A stretch of 8,120 bases of DNA from an uncultured Collinsella sp. Its GTDB lineage: Bacteria > Actinomycetota > Coriobacteriia > Coriobacteriales > Coriobacteriaceae. The notes beneath the pieces are model-generated. The model saw nothing but the letters and a program-made list of their open reading frames with translations. It did not search any database and had not been told where the DNA came from. The translations under genes were made by a program, and so were the position numbers. Every line of letters begins with the position of its first letter. Positions within the stretch are counted from its first letter, which is position 1. Below, one piece after another: positions 1 to 6,470 of this stretch. The stretch lies in contig UQEO01000087.1 of NCBI GenBank assembly GCA_900540095.1, forward strand, positions 1-8,120. Reading direction: 5' to 3'.

Positions 1-56
1 CCGCCATTATGAACGCGCTGCTCTACCAGATCACGCGCCCAGGCGGCCCGAAGTGA
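1..56 (+). CDS. 3' end of an unidentified upstream gene (partial)
   Basis: The frame with codons starting at position 3 is open from the window edge to a TGA at 54-56 and encodes a short tail ending ITRPGGPK. The stop overlaps the GTG start of the next gene by 4 nt (GTGA), the usual arrangement in a tightly packed operon. By context it should be another corrin-biosynthesis gene, but 18 residues are too few to name it. The reading frame itself is inferred from that overlap. The cobK frame is also open to the window edge, so this partial gene is not certain. Confidence 0.5.
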   Translation, partial: AIMNALLYQITRPGGPK

Positions 57-826
57 CGGCGCCCGCATTCGCGCCGGCACTGCGCATCTTCGCCGGCACC
101 ACCGAGGGCCGCCTTCTGTGTGAATGGGCGAGCGGGGCGGGCATCCCCGCCCGTGCCTACGCGGCAACCGAGTACGGAGGCGAGCTTTTGGGCGAGCTTC
201 CGGGCATCGAGGTGCATGCGGGCAGGCTCGACGAGGCCGACATGGAGCGCGAGCTTTCCGGCGCGCGCATCGTCGTCGATGCCACGCACCCCTTCGCTAC
301 GCTCGCAAGCGGCAACATCCGGGCCGCTTCGCTCGCCGTGGGTGCACGATGCCTGCGCCTTGCGCGCCCGGCCGAGGCGCTGCCCAAAGGCGTCGTGCCG
401 GTCGCGTCGATCGCCTGCGCGGCGCGCTTTCTCTCCGAGAACCCGGGTCGCGCGCTTCTCACGACGGGGAGCAAGGAGCTTGCTCCCTACACGCGTGTCG
501 CCGATTTCGCGGAGCGCTTCTTCGTGCGTGTGCTCCCGCTGCCCGGTGCTATAACGAAGTGCATCGACGCGGGGTTTTCGCCGTCGCACGTCATCGGCAT
601 GCAGGGGCCCTTCACCCGCGAGCTCAACGAGGCGATGCTTCGGCAGGTGGGCGCCCAGTGGCTTGTGACCAAGGACTCGGGAACCGTAGGCGGCACGGCC
701 GAGAAGATCGCCGCCGCGCGCGACGCGGGAGCGCACTGCATCGTGGTCACCCGTCCCGCCGAGGGAGACGGGGCCCTTTCGCTTCGGGAAGTGGAAGACG
801 CGCTCTTACGGGAGTTCGCGCGCTAG
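53..826 (+). CDS. cobK: Precorrin-6A reductase (CobK/CbiJ family)
   Basis: This enzyme reduces a double bond of precorrin-6A (or cobalt-precorrin-6A) with a nicotinamide cofactor during cobalamin ring synthesis in the cytoplasm. Family motifs appear in the expected order across 257 residues, a normal length. They are an N-terminal nucleotide-binding loop FAGTTEGR (13-20), the signature DATHPFA (76-82), LTTGSKEL (136-143), GMQGPFTRELN (182-192), and the C-terminal block TKDSGTVGGTAEKI (206-219), followed by VVTRPAE. The GTG start places GTTEGR near residue 15, as in the family. It overlaps the upstream stop by 4 nt and has no clear ribosome binding site, which suggests translational coupling. 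It appears to be the last gene of its operon, since the next plus-strand sequence is non-coding. CobK (aerobic) and CbiJ (anaerobic) cannot be separated by eye. CbiJ would fit an anaerobe. Confidence 0.93.
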   Translation: MTAPAFAPALRIFAGTTEGRLLCEWASGAGIPARAYAATEYGGELLGELPGIEVHAGRLDEADMERELSGARIVVDATHPFATLASGNIRAASLAVGARCLRLARPAEALPKGVVPVASIACAARFLSENPGRALLTTGSKELAPYTRVADFAERFFVRVLPLPGAITKCIDAGFSPSHVIGMQGPFTRELNEAMLRQVGAQWLVTKDSGTVGGTAEKIAAARDAGAHCIVVTRPAEGDGALSLREVEDALLREFAR

Positions 827-851
827 GCGCTCGCCGCGCCTGCGTGCCCTC

Positions 852-956
852 CCGCCCGCGAGGAGGAGCGCCTCGAGCAAGCTCGAGGCGTACAAGACCG
901 TCATCCGCCAATAGCTCAAGGACGACGCCCGGAACTGGCGCAAGCAGCCCTTCAAT
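852..956 (+). pseudogene. Degenerate fragment resembling IS21-family transposase IstA
   Basis: In the frame of multiples of three the DNA reads PPARRSASSKLEAYKTVIRQ, then a TAG at 912-914, then LKDDARNWRKQPF. IstA proteins of IS21-type elements carry, just after the helix-turn-helix region, a segment of the form SKLDPYKPxIDxWLxxDxxAxRKQRHTA. The match of S-K-L, Y-K, the I-x-x-W-L spacing (with W changed to TAG by one base), D-D and R-K-Q is good over about 30 residues. It breaks at PF, where the family has RH, and the inverted-repeat element begins at once after that. No IstB, no rest of IstA and no terminal repeats are visible. This is read by eye from memory of the family, and a chance match remains possible. 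Confidence 0.42.
869..890. repeat. 22-nt perfect palindrome just after cobK
   Basis: The arms CGCCTCGAGC and GCTCGAGGCG (10 bp each) flank a 2-nt AA centre. It lies 43 bp past the cobK stop. It could act as a transcription-terminating hairpin for that operon, but no T-tract follows on the plus strand. It also falls inside the putative transposase relic (residues A-S-S-K-L-E-A), so the symmetry may simply be old coding sequence rich in CTCGAG-like codons. Its function is unassigned. Confidence 0.45.
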
Positions 957-1025
957 AAGTTGCGGTGAAATAGTGTCTGTTTTTGCTGCTAGATAGCATA
1001 TTCAGTCCCTAATTCACCGCAACTT
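957..1025. repeat. 69-bp inverted-repeat element with 23-nt arms
   Basis: The left arm starts AAGTTGCGGTGAA (957-969) and the right arm ends with its exact complement (1013-1025). The symmetry continues inward to 979 and 1003, giving 20 of 23 matching positions. The 23-nt centre is TTTTTGCTGCTAGATAGCAT followed by ATT. The element lies between two convergent operons, ends 12 bp before the exporter permease stop, and abuts the transposase relic. A transcript from either strand could fold into a long hairpin. No T-run follows either arm, so a classical terminator is not supported. It looks like a REP- or MITE-like intergenic palindrome that could recur in the genome. That is inference, because only one copy is in the window. 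Confidence 0.7.
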
Positions 1026-1037
1026 GTTGGTGGTGGC

Positions 1038-2252
1038 TTACTGGTAGCGTAGGCATTCCACCGGGTCGAGCTTTGCTGCGCGGCGAGCGGGATAGAAGCC
1101 AAAGATTACGCCGATGCCGACCGATACGGCAAACGCGCTCAACACTGTCGTAATGGAGAAGCTTGGCGTGATCGTCCCGGTAGCTCCAAACTCGCTCATG
1201 ATGCCCGAGCTTGCGGCAAAGAACGTGAGGCCCCATGCCAGCAGATATCCAATCAGGACACCTAGCAGTCCGCCGGTGACGCACAGCGCCGAGGACTCGG
1301 CCAAAAACTGGGCGGTGATATCGCGACGACTTGCGCCCAGAGCGCGGCGGATGCCGATCTCGCGGATGCGCTCAGTCACGTTGGTGAGCATCATATTCAT
1401 AATGCCGATACCGCCGACAAGCAGCGAGATGCTGGCGACAGCACCCATGATGAGCGAGAATGCGCCCATAAAGGAGTTGAGTGCATCGATAGCGCTTTTC
1501 ATGGAGGTCGCCGATACACTGTCGTACTCATCATCCTCCGCGATGCCCTTCATCGCGCGCACCTTGGACTCGATGGTTTTGCAGAGCTCATCCATGTCCG
1601 TGCCCTCGGCGGCGAGTGCCGTCACGCTGGGGAATGAAGGATTCTCGTCGCCAAACAGTCCGGAGATGGTTTCGCGTGACATATACAGCGTGAGCGAGCC
1701 CATGGAGTCGCTGCCACCATCAATCACGCCTACAATCTGCACCTCGCCGTTGGACACCTTGATGGTTTTCCCCAGCGCATCCTGTTCGTTGCCGTAAAGC
1801 TGATCGGCGCCGTTGCGGCTGATGAGCGCCACGCGCGAGCCTGATTGGGACTCGGCCTGGGAATAGGTGCGCCCCGCAACGAGCTTGCTGGCCCCCACGG
1901 CGTCGAGCATGTCGCTATCGACGCCCTGCGCCATGACGGTATAGCTTTTATCGCCGGTCTTGTACTCGGTGTACGCGCTGTCGACAATTCCGATCTGCTC
2001 TATCTGCGGCACTAGTTTTTGAAGCTTCTGAACGTCAGCTTCGGTGAGTTCTTGCGACGAATAGATCTGAACCATACGAGCTGCATTGAGGCCTAGGCTG
2101 TTGACCAGGCTGTTTTGGATGCCGCCGATGAGTGAAGTCATGGCGATAACTGAGGCGATGCCGATGACAATGCCCAAGATGGTGAGCAGGCTGCGCCCCT
2201 TGTTGGCCTCGAGCGAGTGAAGGGCTTCCTGGATGAGATCGCGGGCGCTCAT
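1038..2252 (-). CDS. MacB/FtsX-type ABC transporter permease (YknZ-like)
   Basis: This is the membrane permease of a three-part exporter. The 404 residues show the standard order: an N-terminal amphipathic stretch (LIQEALHSLEANKGR), a first membrane segment (about 22-45, LLTILGIVIGIASVIAM), a large extracellular MacB-type domain (about 46-260), then three membrane segments (about 263-290, 315-347 and 367-388). Signatures of the FtsX/MacB family include GGIGIMNMML (280-289), TERIREIGIRRALGASRRDI (293-312), and the C-terminal FGFYPARRAAKLDPVECLRYQ region. There is no fused ATPase, unlike Gram-negative MacB, so the organisation is that of Bacillus YknXYZ. The ATG overlaps the ATPase stop by 4 nt (ATGA). 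An AAGGAG sits 7 nt upstream, inside the end of the ATPase gene. The substrate cannot be inferred; relatives export peptides, macrolides or toxins. Confidence 0.93.
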   Translation of the reverse strand: MSARDLIQEALHSLEANKGRSLLTILGIVIGIASVIAMTSLIGGIQNSLVNSLGLNAARMVQIYSSQELTEADVQKLQKLVPQIEQIGIVDSAYTEYKTGDKSYTVMAQGVDSDMLDAVGASKLVAGRTYSQAESQSGSRVALISRNGADQLYGNEQDALGKTIKVSNGEVQIVGVIDGGSDSMGSLTLYMSRETISGLFGDENPSFPSVTALAAEGTDMDELCKTIESKVRAMKGIAEDDEYDSVSATSMKSAIDALNSFMGAFSLIMGAVASISLLVGGIGIMNMMLTNVTERIREIGIRRALGASRRDITAQFLAESSALCVTGGLLGVLIGYLLAWGLTFFAASSGIMSEFGATGTITPSFSITTVLSAFAVSVGIGVIFGFYPARRAAKLDPVECLRYQ

Positions 2253-3022
2253 GCCACCTCTCCTTTCGGCCGGTTGATGGAGGCGGAAATCGTGGGCAGG
2301 CTATCTACGGCGCTGCGCAGGGTCTTCGGTGCATGTGGAATATACGCGCCGTCGTGGATGCGGCCGTCGCGGATGGTCACGGCGCGGTCGGCTTCGGCGG
2401 CAATGCCGGGGTCGTGCGTGATAAGCACGATGGTTTTGCCGCGCTCCTGGAGCTTATGGAAGGTCTCCATCACAAGCGCTCCAGTGGCGGAGTCCAGGTT
2501 TCCCGTCGGTTCGTCAGCCAAAATGATGGGCGGGTCATTAACGAGGGCGCGCGCGATGGCGACACGCTGCATCTGGCCGCCCGAGAGCTCGGATATGCGG
2601 TGGTCCCAGTGGTCGACGGGCAGCGTGACAGCCTGCAGCGCGTGCACGGCGCGCATTTCGCGCTGGCTACGGGGCACATTGGTGTAGGTCAGCGGCAGCA
2701 TGACGTTTTCGATAACCGACAGGCGCGGCAGCAGGTTGAAGCTCTGAAAGACAAAGCCAATGCTCAGGGCGCGAACTTCGGTGAGCTCTTCATCGTCAAG
2801 CTCGGCCACGTTGAGCCCTTGCAGGTAGTAGTCGCCCGCCGTCGGTTTGTCCAGACAGCCCAGGATGTTCATGAGCGTTGACTTGCCCGAGCCCGAGGGG
2901 CCGGTAATGGCGACGAACTCGCCGGGATCTACTGCCAGGCTCACGTTGTGTAAGATGTGGGCGCAACCCGCCTCGCTCTCAAAGATGCGATGTACGTTGC
3001 GAATGTCGATGACGGGGCGCAT
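2249..3022 (-). CDS. ABC transporter ATP-binding protein (MacB/LolD/YknY-like)
   Basis: This cytoplasmic ATPase powers the adjacent permease. All nucleotide-binding motifs are intact over 257 residues: Walker A GPSGSGKST (41-49), Q-loop Gln93 in FVFQSFNLLPRLS, signature LSGGQ (146-150), Walker B IILADEP (166-172), D-loop NLDS (175-178) and switch His203 in ITHD. The run from FNLLPRLSVIENVMLPL to ADEPTGNLDS is typical of the LolD/MacB/FtsE branch. About 30 residues beyond the usual domain end (from roughly 228) show no motif I recognise. The ATG shares one base with the stop of the membrane-fusion gene (TAATG). A GAGGG lies 6 nt upstream of it, so coupled translation is likely. Confidence 0.95.
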   Translation of the reverse strand: MRPVIDIRNVHRIFESEAGCAHILHNVSLAVDPGEFVAITGPSGSGKSTLMNILGCLDKPTAGDYYLQGLNVAELDDEELTEVRALSIGFVFQSFNLLPRLSVIENVMLPLTYTNVPRSQREMRAVHALQAVTLPVDHWDHRISELSGGQMQRVAIARALVNDPPIILADEPTGNLDSATGALVMETFHKLQERGKTIVLITHDPGIAAEADRAVTIRDGRIHDGAYIPHAPKTLRSAVDSLPTISASINRPKGEVA

Positions 3023-4455
3023 TACATACCCTCGTCGGCAGACATGCTGCCCGAATCCGTGCTGTAGCCGCCGTCAGCCGTTGCGTCCGCTCCGGTGTCC
3101 ATGACGAGGGTGTCGCCATCGCGCAGCTTGGTAACCGGCACGTTGGGGTTAATCTCGTTGCCCTGGTCGTCGCGCTTGACCTGTGTCTTGCCGACTACGG
3201 CTTCGTTGTCGTTTTGCGTCACGACGGTCACCTTCACGCGGCGGGTCTGCTTGCCCTCGTCATCGGTTGCCACGTTGACATAATAGTGTTCGCCGTCTTC
3301 GGTCATGAGCGCCATCGTCGGCACCATCACCACATCGTCGAGCTGCTCGGTCACCACCGAGACCTCGGCCGTCATGCCCGGCTTCAGGCGCGCGTCGGGC
3401 GCCTCGATGAGGATATCGACGTTAAAGGTTACGCTGCTGCTGCCATAGTTGGAGTCGGAGTTTGCCACCGAGGCGATGGCCGTGACCGTTCCCTGGCTCA
3501 CGATATCTGGAAACGCGGGATACGTGACGTTGGCGTTCTGCCCAACGGCGATCTTGGCGATGTCCTTTTCGCCCACCTGCACGGTCACCTTCATCTTGGA
3601 TAGGTCGGCGATCTGCATGCACTGCTTGCCGCCGCTCGTATCGCTTTCGCCCATGATCATGCCGCCTGTTACCGTGGCGCCTACCTTGGCGTTGAGCTCC
3701 ACGATGCTGCCCGAGCTTGGGGCCGTGACCGTACGGTTGGCTGCCTTGGCGTTCGCCTGATCGAGGTTTGCCTGGGCCGATGCGAGGCTACGCTGCGCGG
3801 CCGATACGGCGTTCGTGTCCGCCGATGCGGCGGAGACGCCAGCCGCTGCGGAAGCTCCATCGACGTCCGTCGTTGGGGTAGCCTGCGCGGCGGCTGCGGC
3901 TTTCTGCGCGTTGGCGAGGTCTTCTTGAGCGGCTGCAACTGCACGCTGCGCCTCGGCAACGTTGCGATCGAGCTCGTCGTTTTTAATGGTCATAAGCACG
4001 TCGCCCTCGTTGACGGATTGGCCTGCCTGTACGTTGATCGAATCAACCGTGCCGTCGACAGAAGGGGAGACCACTGAGGACGAAATGGGTTTGAGCTGGC
4101 CTTTCGCCTCGACCGTTGTGGTAAACGTGCCCTCGGTCACCATGTCGGTCACAGGCTCGCTAGCGCCCTGTGGCTGCGCATTGATAACCAGGGTTGCGAC
4201 AATGGCAATGAGCGCGATGGCACCCACGACGCCGGCGGCAATACCGCGTCGAATCAGCTTTTTGCGCCGACGTTCGGCACGTTTTGCCTTGAGCTTGGCG
4301 TATGCCTCTTCATCGGAAATCTCGGCCGCATCGTTCGCGCGTCCGTTCTGCTTATCGGCATGCACGTTTGTAATCAGAGGAATCGTTTCGGTGGCACCTT
4401 CGGGCGTGTGCTCGGTATCATCCGGGCCCGGGGTAATGGTGGGGACATTCGGCAT
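3022..4455 (-). CDS. Membrane-fusion / periplasmic-adaptor-like protein of the exporter (MacA/YknX-like)
   Basis: This is the anchored accessory protein of the exporter. I chose the ATG at 4455 (MPNVPTITPG, 477 residues) because AAGGAG lies 5 nt upstream. The longer open frame would start inside an inverted repeat without a site. Visible order: a charged cytoplasmic N-terminus of about 70 residues ending in a run of Arg and Lys, one membrane segment (about 71-92), the first half of a lipoyl-like domain (SPSVDGTVDSINVQAGQSVN, about 130-149), an Ala/Gln-rich helical hairpin (about 161-241), the second lipoyl half (TVTAPSSGSIVELNAKVG, about 242-259), a beta-barrel region containing LKPGMTAEVSVV, and a C-terminal domain ending in a Gly/Ser/Asp-rich tail. 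The hairpin is interrupted by a low-complexity Ala/Ser/Thr stretch. It is the first gene of the three-gene operon. Confidence 0.9.
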   Translation of the reverse strand: MPNVPTITPGPDDTEHTPEGATETIPLITNVHADKQNGRANDAAEISDEEAYAKLKAKRAERRRKKLIRRGIAAGVVGAIALIAIVATLVINAQPQGASEPVTDMVTEGTFTTTVEAKGQLKPISSSVVSPSVDGTVDSINVQAGQSVNEGDVLMTIKNDELDRNVAEAQRAVAAAQEDLANAQKAAAAAQATPTTDVDGASAAAGVSAASADTNAVSAAQRSLASAQANLDQANAKAANRTVTAPSSGSIVELNAKVGATVTGGMIMGESDTSGGKQCMQIADLSKMKVTVQVGEKDIAKIAVGQNANVTYPAFPDIVSQGTVTAIASVANSDSNYGSSSVTFNVDILIEAPDARLKPGMTAEVSVVTEQLDDVVMVPTMALMTEDGEHYYVNVATDDEGKQTRRVKVTVVTQNDNEAVVGKTQVKRDDQGNEINPNVPVTKLRDGDTLVMDTGADATADGGYSTDSGSMSADEGM

Positions 4456-4460
4456 AGCGT

Positions 4461-4466
4461 CTCCTT
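4461..4466 (-). promoter_or_regulatory. Ribosome binding site that fixes the membrane-fusion protein start
   Basis: The minus strand reads AAGGAG followed by 5 nt and then ATG. This favours the 477-residue form over an in-frame start 21 codons upstream, which lies inside the hairpin and lacks such a site. Confidence 0.75.
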
Positions 4467-4470
4467 TATA

Positions 4471-4533
4471 GAAAGAACCTCGATAATTATATGCGCCCAC
4501 CGGTTGGAGCGGGCGCATAGGACGGTTTCTTTC
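4471..4533. repeat. Nested inverted repeat between the L,D-transpeptidase and the exporter operon
   Basis: An inner perfect 8-bp stem, ATGCGCCC (4491-4498) with GGGCGCAT (4511-4518), encloses a 12-nt loop. An outer pair, GAAAGAACC (4471-4479) and GGTTTCTTTC (4524-4533), matches with one extra base. Read on the minus strand, the inner hairpin follows the L,D-transpeptidase stop by about 70 nt and is followed by ATAATTAT. It may therefore be a weak terminator for that gene, a regulatory element for the exporter, or both. The sequence alone does not decide. Confidence 0.5.
4486..4491 (-). promoter_or_regulatory. Candidate -10 box for the exporter operon
   Basis: A perfect TATAAT on the minus strand lies 30 nt upstream of the membrane-fusion ATG, a workable distance for a short leader. 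No convincing -35 element is found 16-18 nt further upstream, because that space is filled by a GC-rich hairpin. The first T of the box is paired in the hairpin stem or directly abuts it. A regulator may therefore be needed, or the AT-rich run may instead be the tail of a terminator. Confidence 0.35.
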
Positions 4534-4587
4534 GGAACTGTTAGATTGGTCGCAGCGGTTCCACGTTGTAGGAATGCGCGCGTTGCA

Positions 4588-6321
4588 CTACGAGTGGACA
4601 ACCACGCACAGGCCGACTTTGATGCAGTCGTGAAGTGCCTTGGCGTCTGCCAGGCGCAGGTTGATGCAACCGTGGCTGCCGCACCACTTGTACGACTCGG
4701 CGTTATCGAAGCTCTTGTCGTTTTGCCAGGTGGCATCGTGGAAGCCGATCATATTGCCCTCGAACGGCATCCAGTAGCTCACCGGGCTTTCGTATTTGGG
4801 CTTACCGGTCTCGGGGTCCTTGGCTCCGATCAGGGTACTGCCGCCGTCGTTGCTGTTGATCTGCCAGACGCCCTCGGGCGTGGCGTCCTCGCCCGGCTTG
4901 CCCGAGATAAAGTTGGCCTCCCAAACGATATTTCCGCTCTCGTCATAGTAGCGCGCGTGCTGCTCGGACAGGTCGACGTCGATATACGCCTTCCAGTCGG
5001 GCTCTCCCTTTGCGGTAAAGGTGTCGGCCTTCTGGGAGTACTTGATCTCGATCTCGCCGGCCTGCTTGTTGTTAATGGCGTCCTCGACCTGCTTGGCGAG
5101 CGAGCTGCTGTCGATGGACCAACCAAAGTCGCCGCCTTCGACGGCGCACTGCTTGCCATCGGCGCGCGTCCACCAGCGAGTGGACCCCACGGTATTAAAG
5201 CCGTTGGCGAGCTCGGCTGCCCAGCTACTGATCTGCGAAGTATCGAGCGTGGGGTTGGCGGGATCGGCAAAGCTGATCCACTGCAACACGGAGCTGCCAT
5301 CAACCTTGCCGGCATCCTCGCCGTTGAGCTTGAGGGTCACGTTGACGCCCAGGAAGTTGTTGGCGGCATCGCATGCGGCCTGAATCTGATCATCTGTCAG
5401 CGTTCCATTGAGTGGCTCATAGGCATCGTTGCCGAGCATGGAAAGATCTACGGACTCGGCCAGTGAGGCAAGCTCGAGCTCGGCATACTTGATGACATGC
5501 TCGCGGTTGAGTTTTTCGTTGGAGCGCGCCTTCTCGACGGTAAACTTGCCCGCTTGCTCGTCATAGGAGCTATTGGCCTCGAACGTGCCCGAACGCCCCT
5601 CGTTAAACTCGTCGATGGCGGCGCCCAGATCCTTCTCAAACTTCTTTTGGTCAAAGGTGTCGGAAAGCATGGACAGGTCGACGTCTTGATCAAGATCGAC
5701 TTCGTTGGAGGTAGCGGTTGTTTTGGTTTTGCCGCTTAAGGATTCCACAAGACGGACCGGCCATATAAAGGCTTCGTTGTGGCTGATGATTTCTTTTGCG
5801 GCAGCTTCGCCGTCGACGATGGGCTCATCGGACTCGGGCTGATAGGTCCAGCTAAAGTCATCGCCTGTCACGGCGAGCTTATAGTGCTTCCATGCCGAAT
5901 TGACCTTGGTGGCGGCAGACGAAGCGTTGGAGAACGAGACGTCGACGCCGGCGATGGTGGTGTTGGGGTAGGCTACCTGCGAAAACGCTACGACGCCTAC
6001 GATATAGACAATGACGATTAGGCCCAGGACGACAAAGAGCGTCGTCTTTTTGCCCGACTTATTGTTCTCGGCGGGTTTGCGCGCGGGGCCGCGATCGCCT
6101 CGAGCGTGCGTGGGGGGCTGCTTGGGCGCATTGCCGTTTGCCCGGCGCTGCTGACGTTGTTGACGCTGCTGTCGCTGTTGGTTCGGGTGTTGGGAAGCGT
6201 TTGCTTCACTACGCTGCTGACCGTGGCTCGGCGCGATAGGACGCGGCGACTGAACGCTGCCGGTGTGCCTGCTCGGCTGCTGCGGATCGGGAATCAGTTG
6301 AGTTCGATCGTTTTGCGACAT
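4588..6321 (-). CDS. Membrane-anchored L,D-transpeptidase (YkuD domain) with peptidoglycan-binding-type repeats
   Basis: This enzyme cross-links or modifies peptidoglycan outside the membrane through a catalytic cysteine. The C-terminal 120 residues form a YkuD domain. It has the upstream histidine in GFHDATW and the core motif SHGCINLRL, in which Cys552 (counting from the start used here) is the nucleophile; both are intact. The N-terminus is a cytoplasmic tail of about 90 residues rich in Gln, Arg and Pro, with four QQR repeats, followed by one membrane segment (LFVVLGLIVIVYIVGVVAF). About 340 extracellular residues separate this from YkuD. They start with the pattern PNTTIAGVDVSFSNASSAATKV, typical of the putative peptidoglycan-binding (VanW-associated) modules of such enzymes. 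Two ATGs lie 9 nt apart. I prefer the second because AAGGA is only 1 nt from the first (6330) and 10 nt from this one. The first start would add MHT. Confidence 0.92.
   Translation of the reverse strand: MSQNDRTQLIPDPQQPSRHTGSVQSPRPIAPSHGQQRSEANASQHPNQQRQQRQQRQQRRANGNAPKQPPTHARGDRGPARKPAENNKSGKKTTLFVVLGLIVIVYIVGVVAFSQVAYPNTTIAGVDVSFSNASSAATKVNSAWKHYKLAVTGDDFSWTYQPESDEPIVDGEAAAKEIISHNEAFIWPVRLVESLSGKTKTTATSNEVDLDQDVDLSMLSDTFDQKKFEKDLGAAIDEFNEGRSGTFEANSSYDEQAGKFTVEKARSNEKLNREHVIKYAELELASLAESVDLSMLGNDAYEPLNGTLTDDQIQAACDAANNFLGVNVTLKLNGEDAGKVDGSSVLQWISFADPANPTLDTSQISSWAAELANGFNTVGSTRWWTRADGKQCAVEGGDFGWSIDSSSLAKQVEDAINNKQAGEIEIKYSQKADTFTAKGEPDWKAYIDVDLSEQHARYYDESGNIVWEANFISGKPGEDATPEGVWQINSNDGGSTLIGAKDPETGKPKYESPVSYWMPFEGNMIGFHDATWQNDKSFDNAESYKWCGSHGCINLRLADAKALHDCIKVGLCVVVHS
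6145..6180 (-). repeat. Four 9-nt tandem repeats encoding QQR
   Basis: Within the L,D-transpeptidase gene, four consecutive nine-base units encode Gln-Gln-Arg. The codons vary (CAA/CAG and CGA/CGT/CGC), so the amino-acid repeat is kept although the DNA copies have diverged. It lies in the cytoplasmic tail, ahead of the membrane segment. Confidence 0.8.
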
Positions 6322-6378
6322 CGTATGCATATCCTTCGATTTTCGCCTTGCGGTTCATCGTGTTTTTACTGGGCTTGC

Positions 6379-6384
6379 ATTATA
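6379..6384 (-). promoter_or_regulatory. Candidate -10 box for the L,D-transpeptidase gene
   Basis: The minus strand carries a perfect TATAAT in the context CGCTATAATGCAAG, about 57 nt upstream of the preferred start and downstream of the serine dehydratase terminator. The -35 region at 16-18 nt spacing (CCACAA-like) is poor. Its placement right after a terminator supports an independent transcription unit. Confidence 0.5.
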
Positions 6385-6427
6385 GCGATTGCCCTGCTGT
6401 TTGTGGTACGGAAACGGTGGCATTCAA

Positions 6428-6455
6428 AAGAGGTGGGACATTTGTCCCACCTTTG
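6428..6455 (-). terminator. Hairpin terminator after the serine dehydratase gene
   Basis: A perfect 10-bp stem, AGGTGGGACA and TGTCCCACCT, surrounds a 2-nt centre, and further A-T and G-T pairs can extend it. On the minus strand it begins 16-19 nt after the serine dehydratase stop and is followed by CTTTTG, a short T-run as in intrinsic terminators. The long perfect symmetry of the GTGGGACA/TGTCCCAC core makes it also a possible recurrent intergenic palindrome. Confidence 0.7.
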
Positions 6456-6470
6456 AGTCGTTCTTTGCCG

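Noticed and set aside
124..996. A 290-codon plus-strand open frame overlapping cobK and its downstream spacer
   Set aside because: It is an Arg/Gly/Ala-rich shadow of cobK in another frame with no recognisable motif. Such long empty frames are expected in GC-rich DNA.
957..1025. The 69-bp inverted repeat as a two-way intrinsic terminator
   Set aside because: Neither side has a T-run after the stem, and the arms are longer and more sequence-specific than a terminator needs. A read-through block is still possible.
827..1037. Cobalamin riboswitch, tRNA or CRISPR array near cobK
   Set aside because: No B12-box, cloverleaf or regularly spaced repeats could be found. The stretch is explained by the palindrome, the relic and the inverted repeat.
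4360..5466. A 368-codon plus-strand open frame opposite the L,D-transpeptidase gene
   Set aside because: The opposite strand carries an L,D-transpeptidase with intact catalytic motifs. This frame has no motif and no credible start signal.
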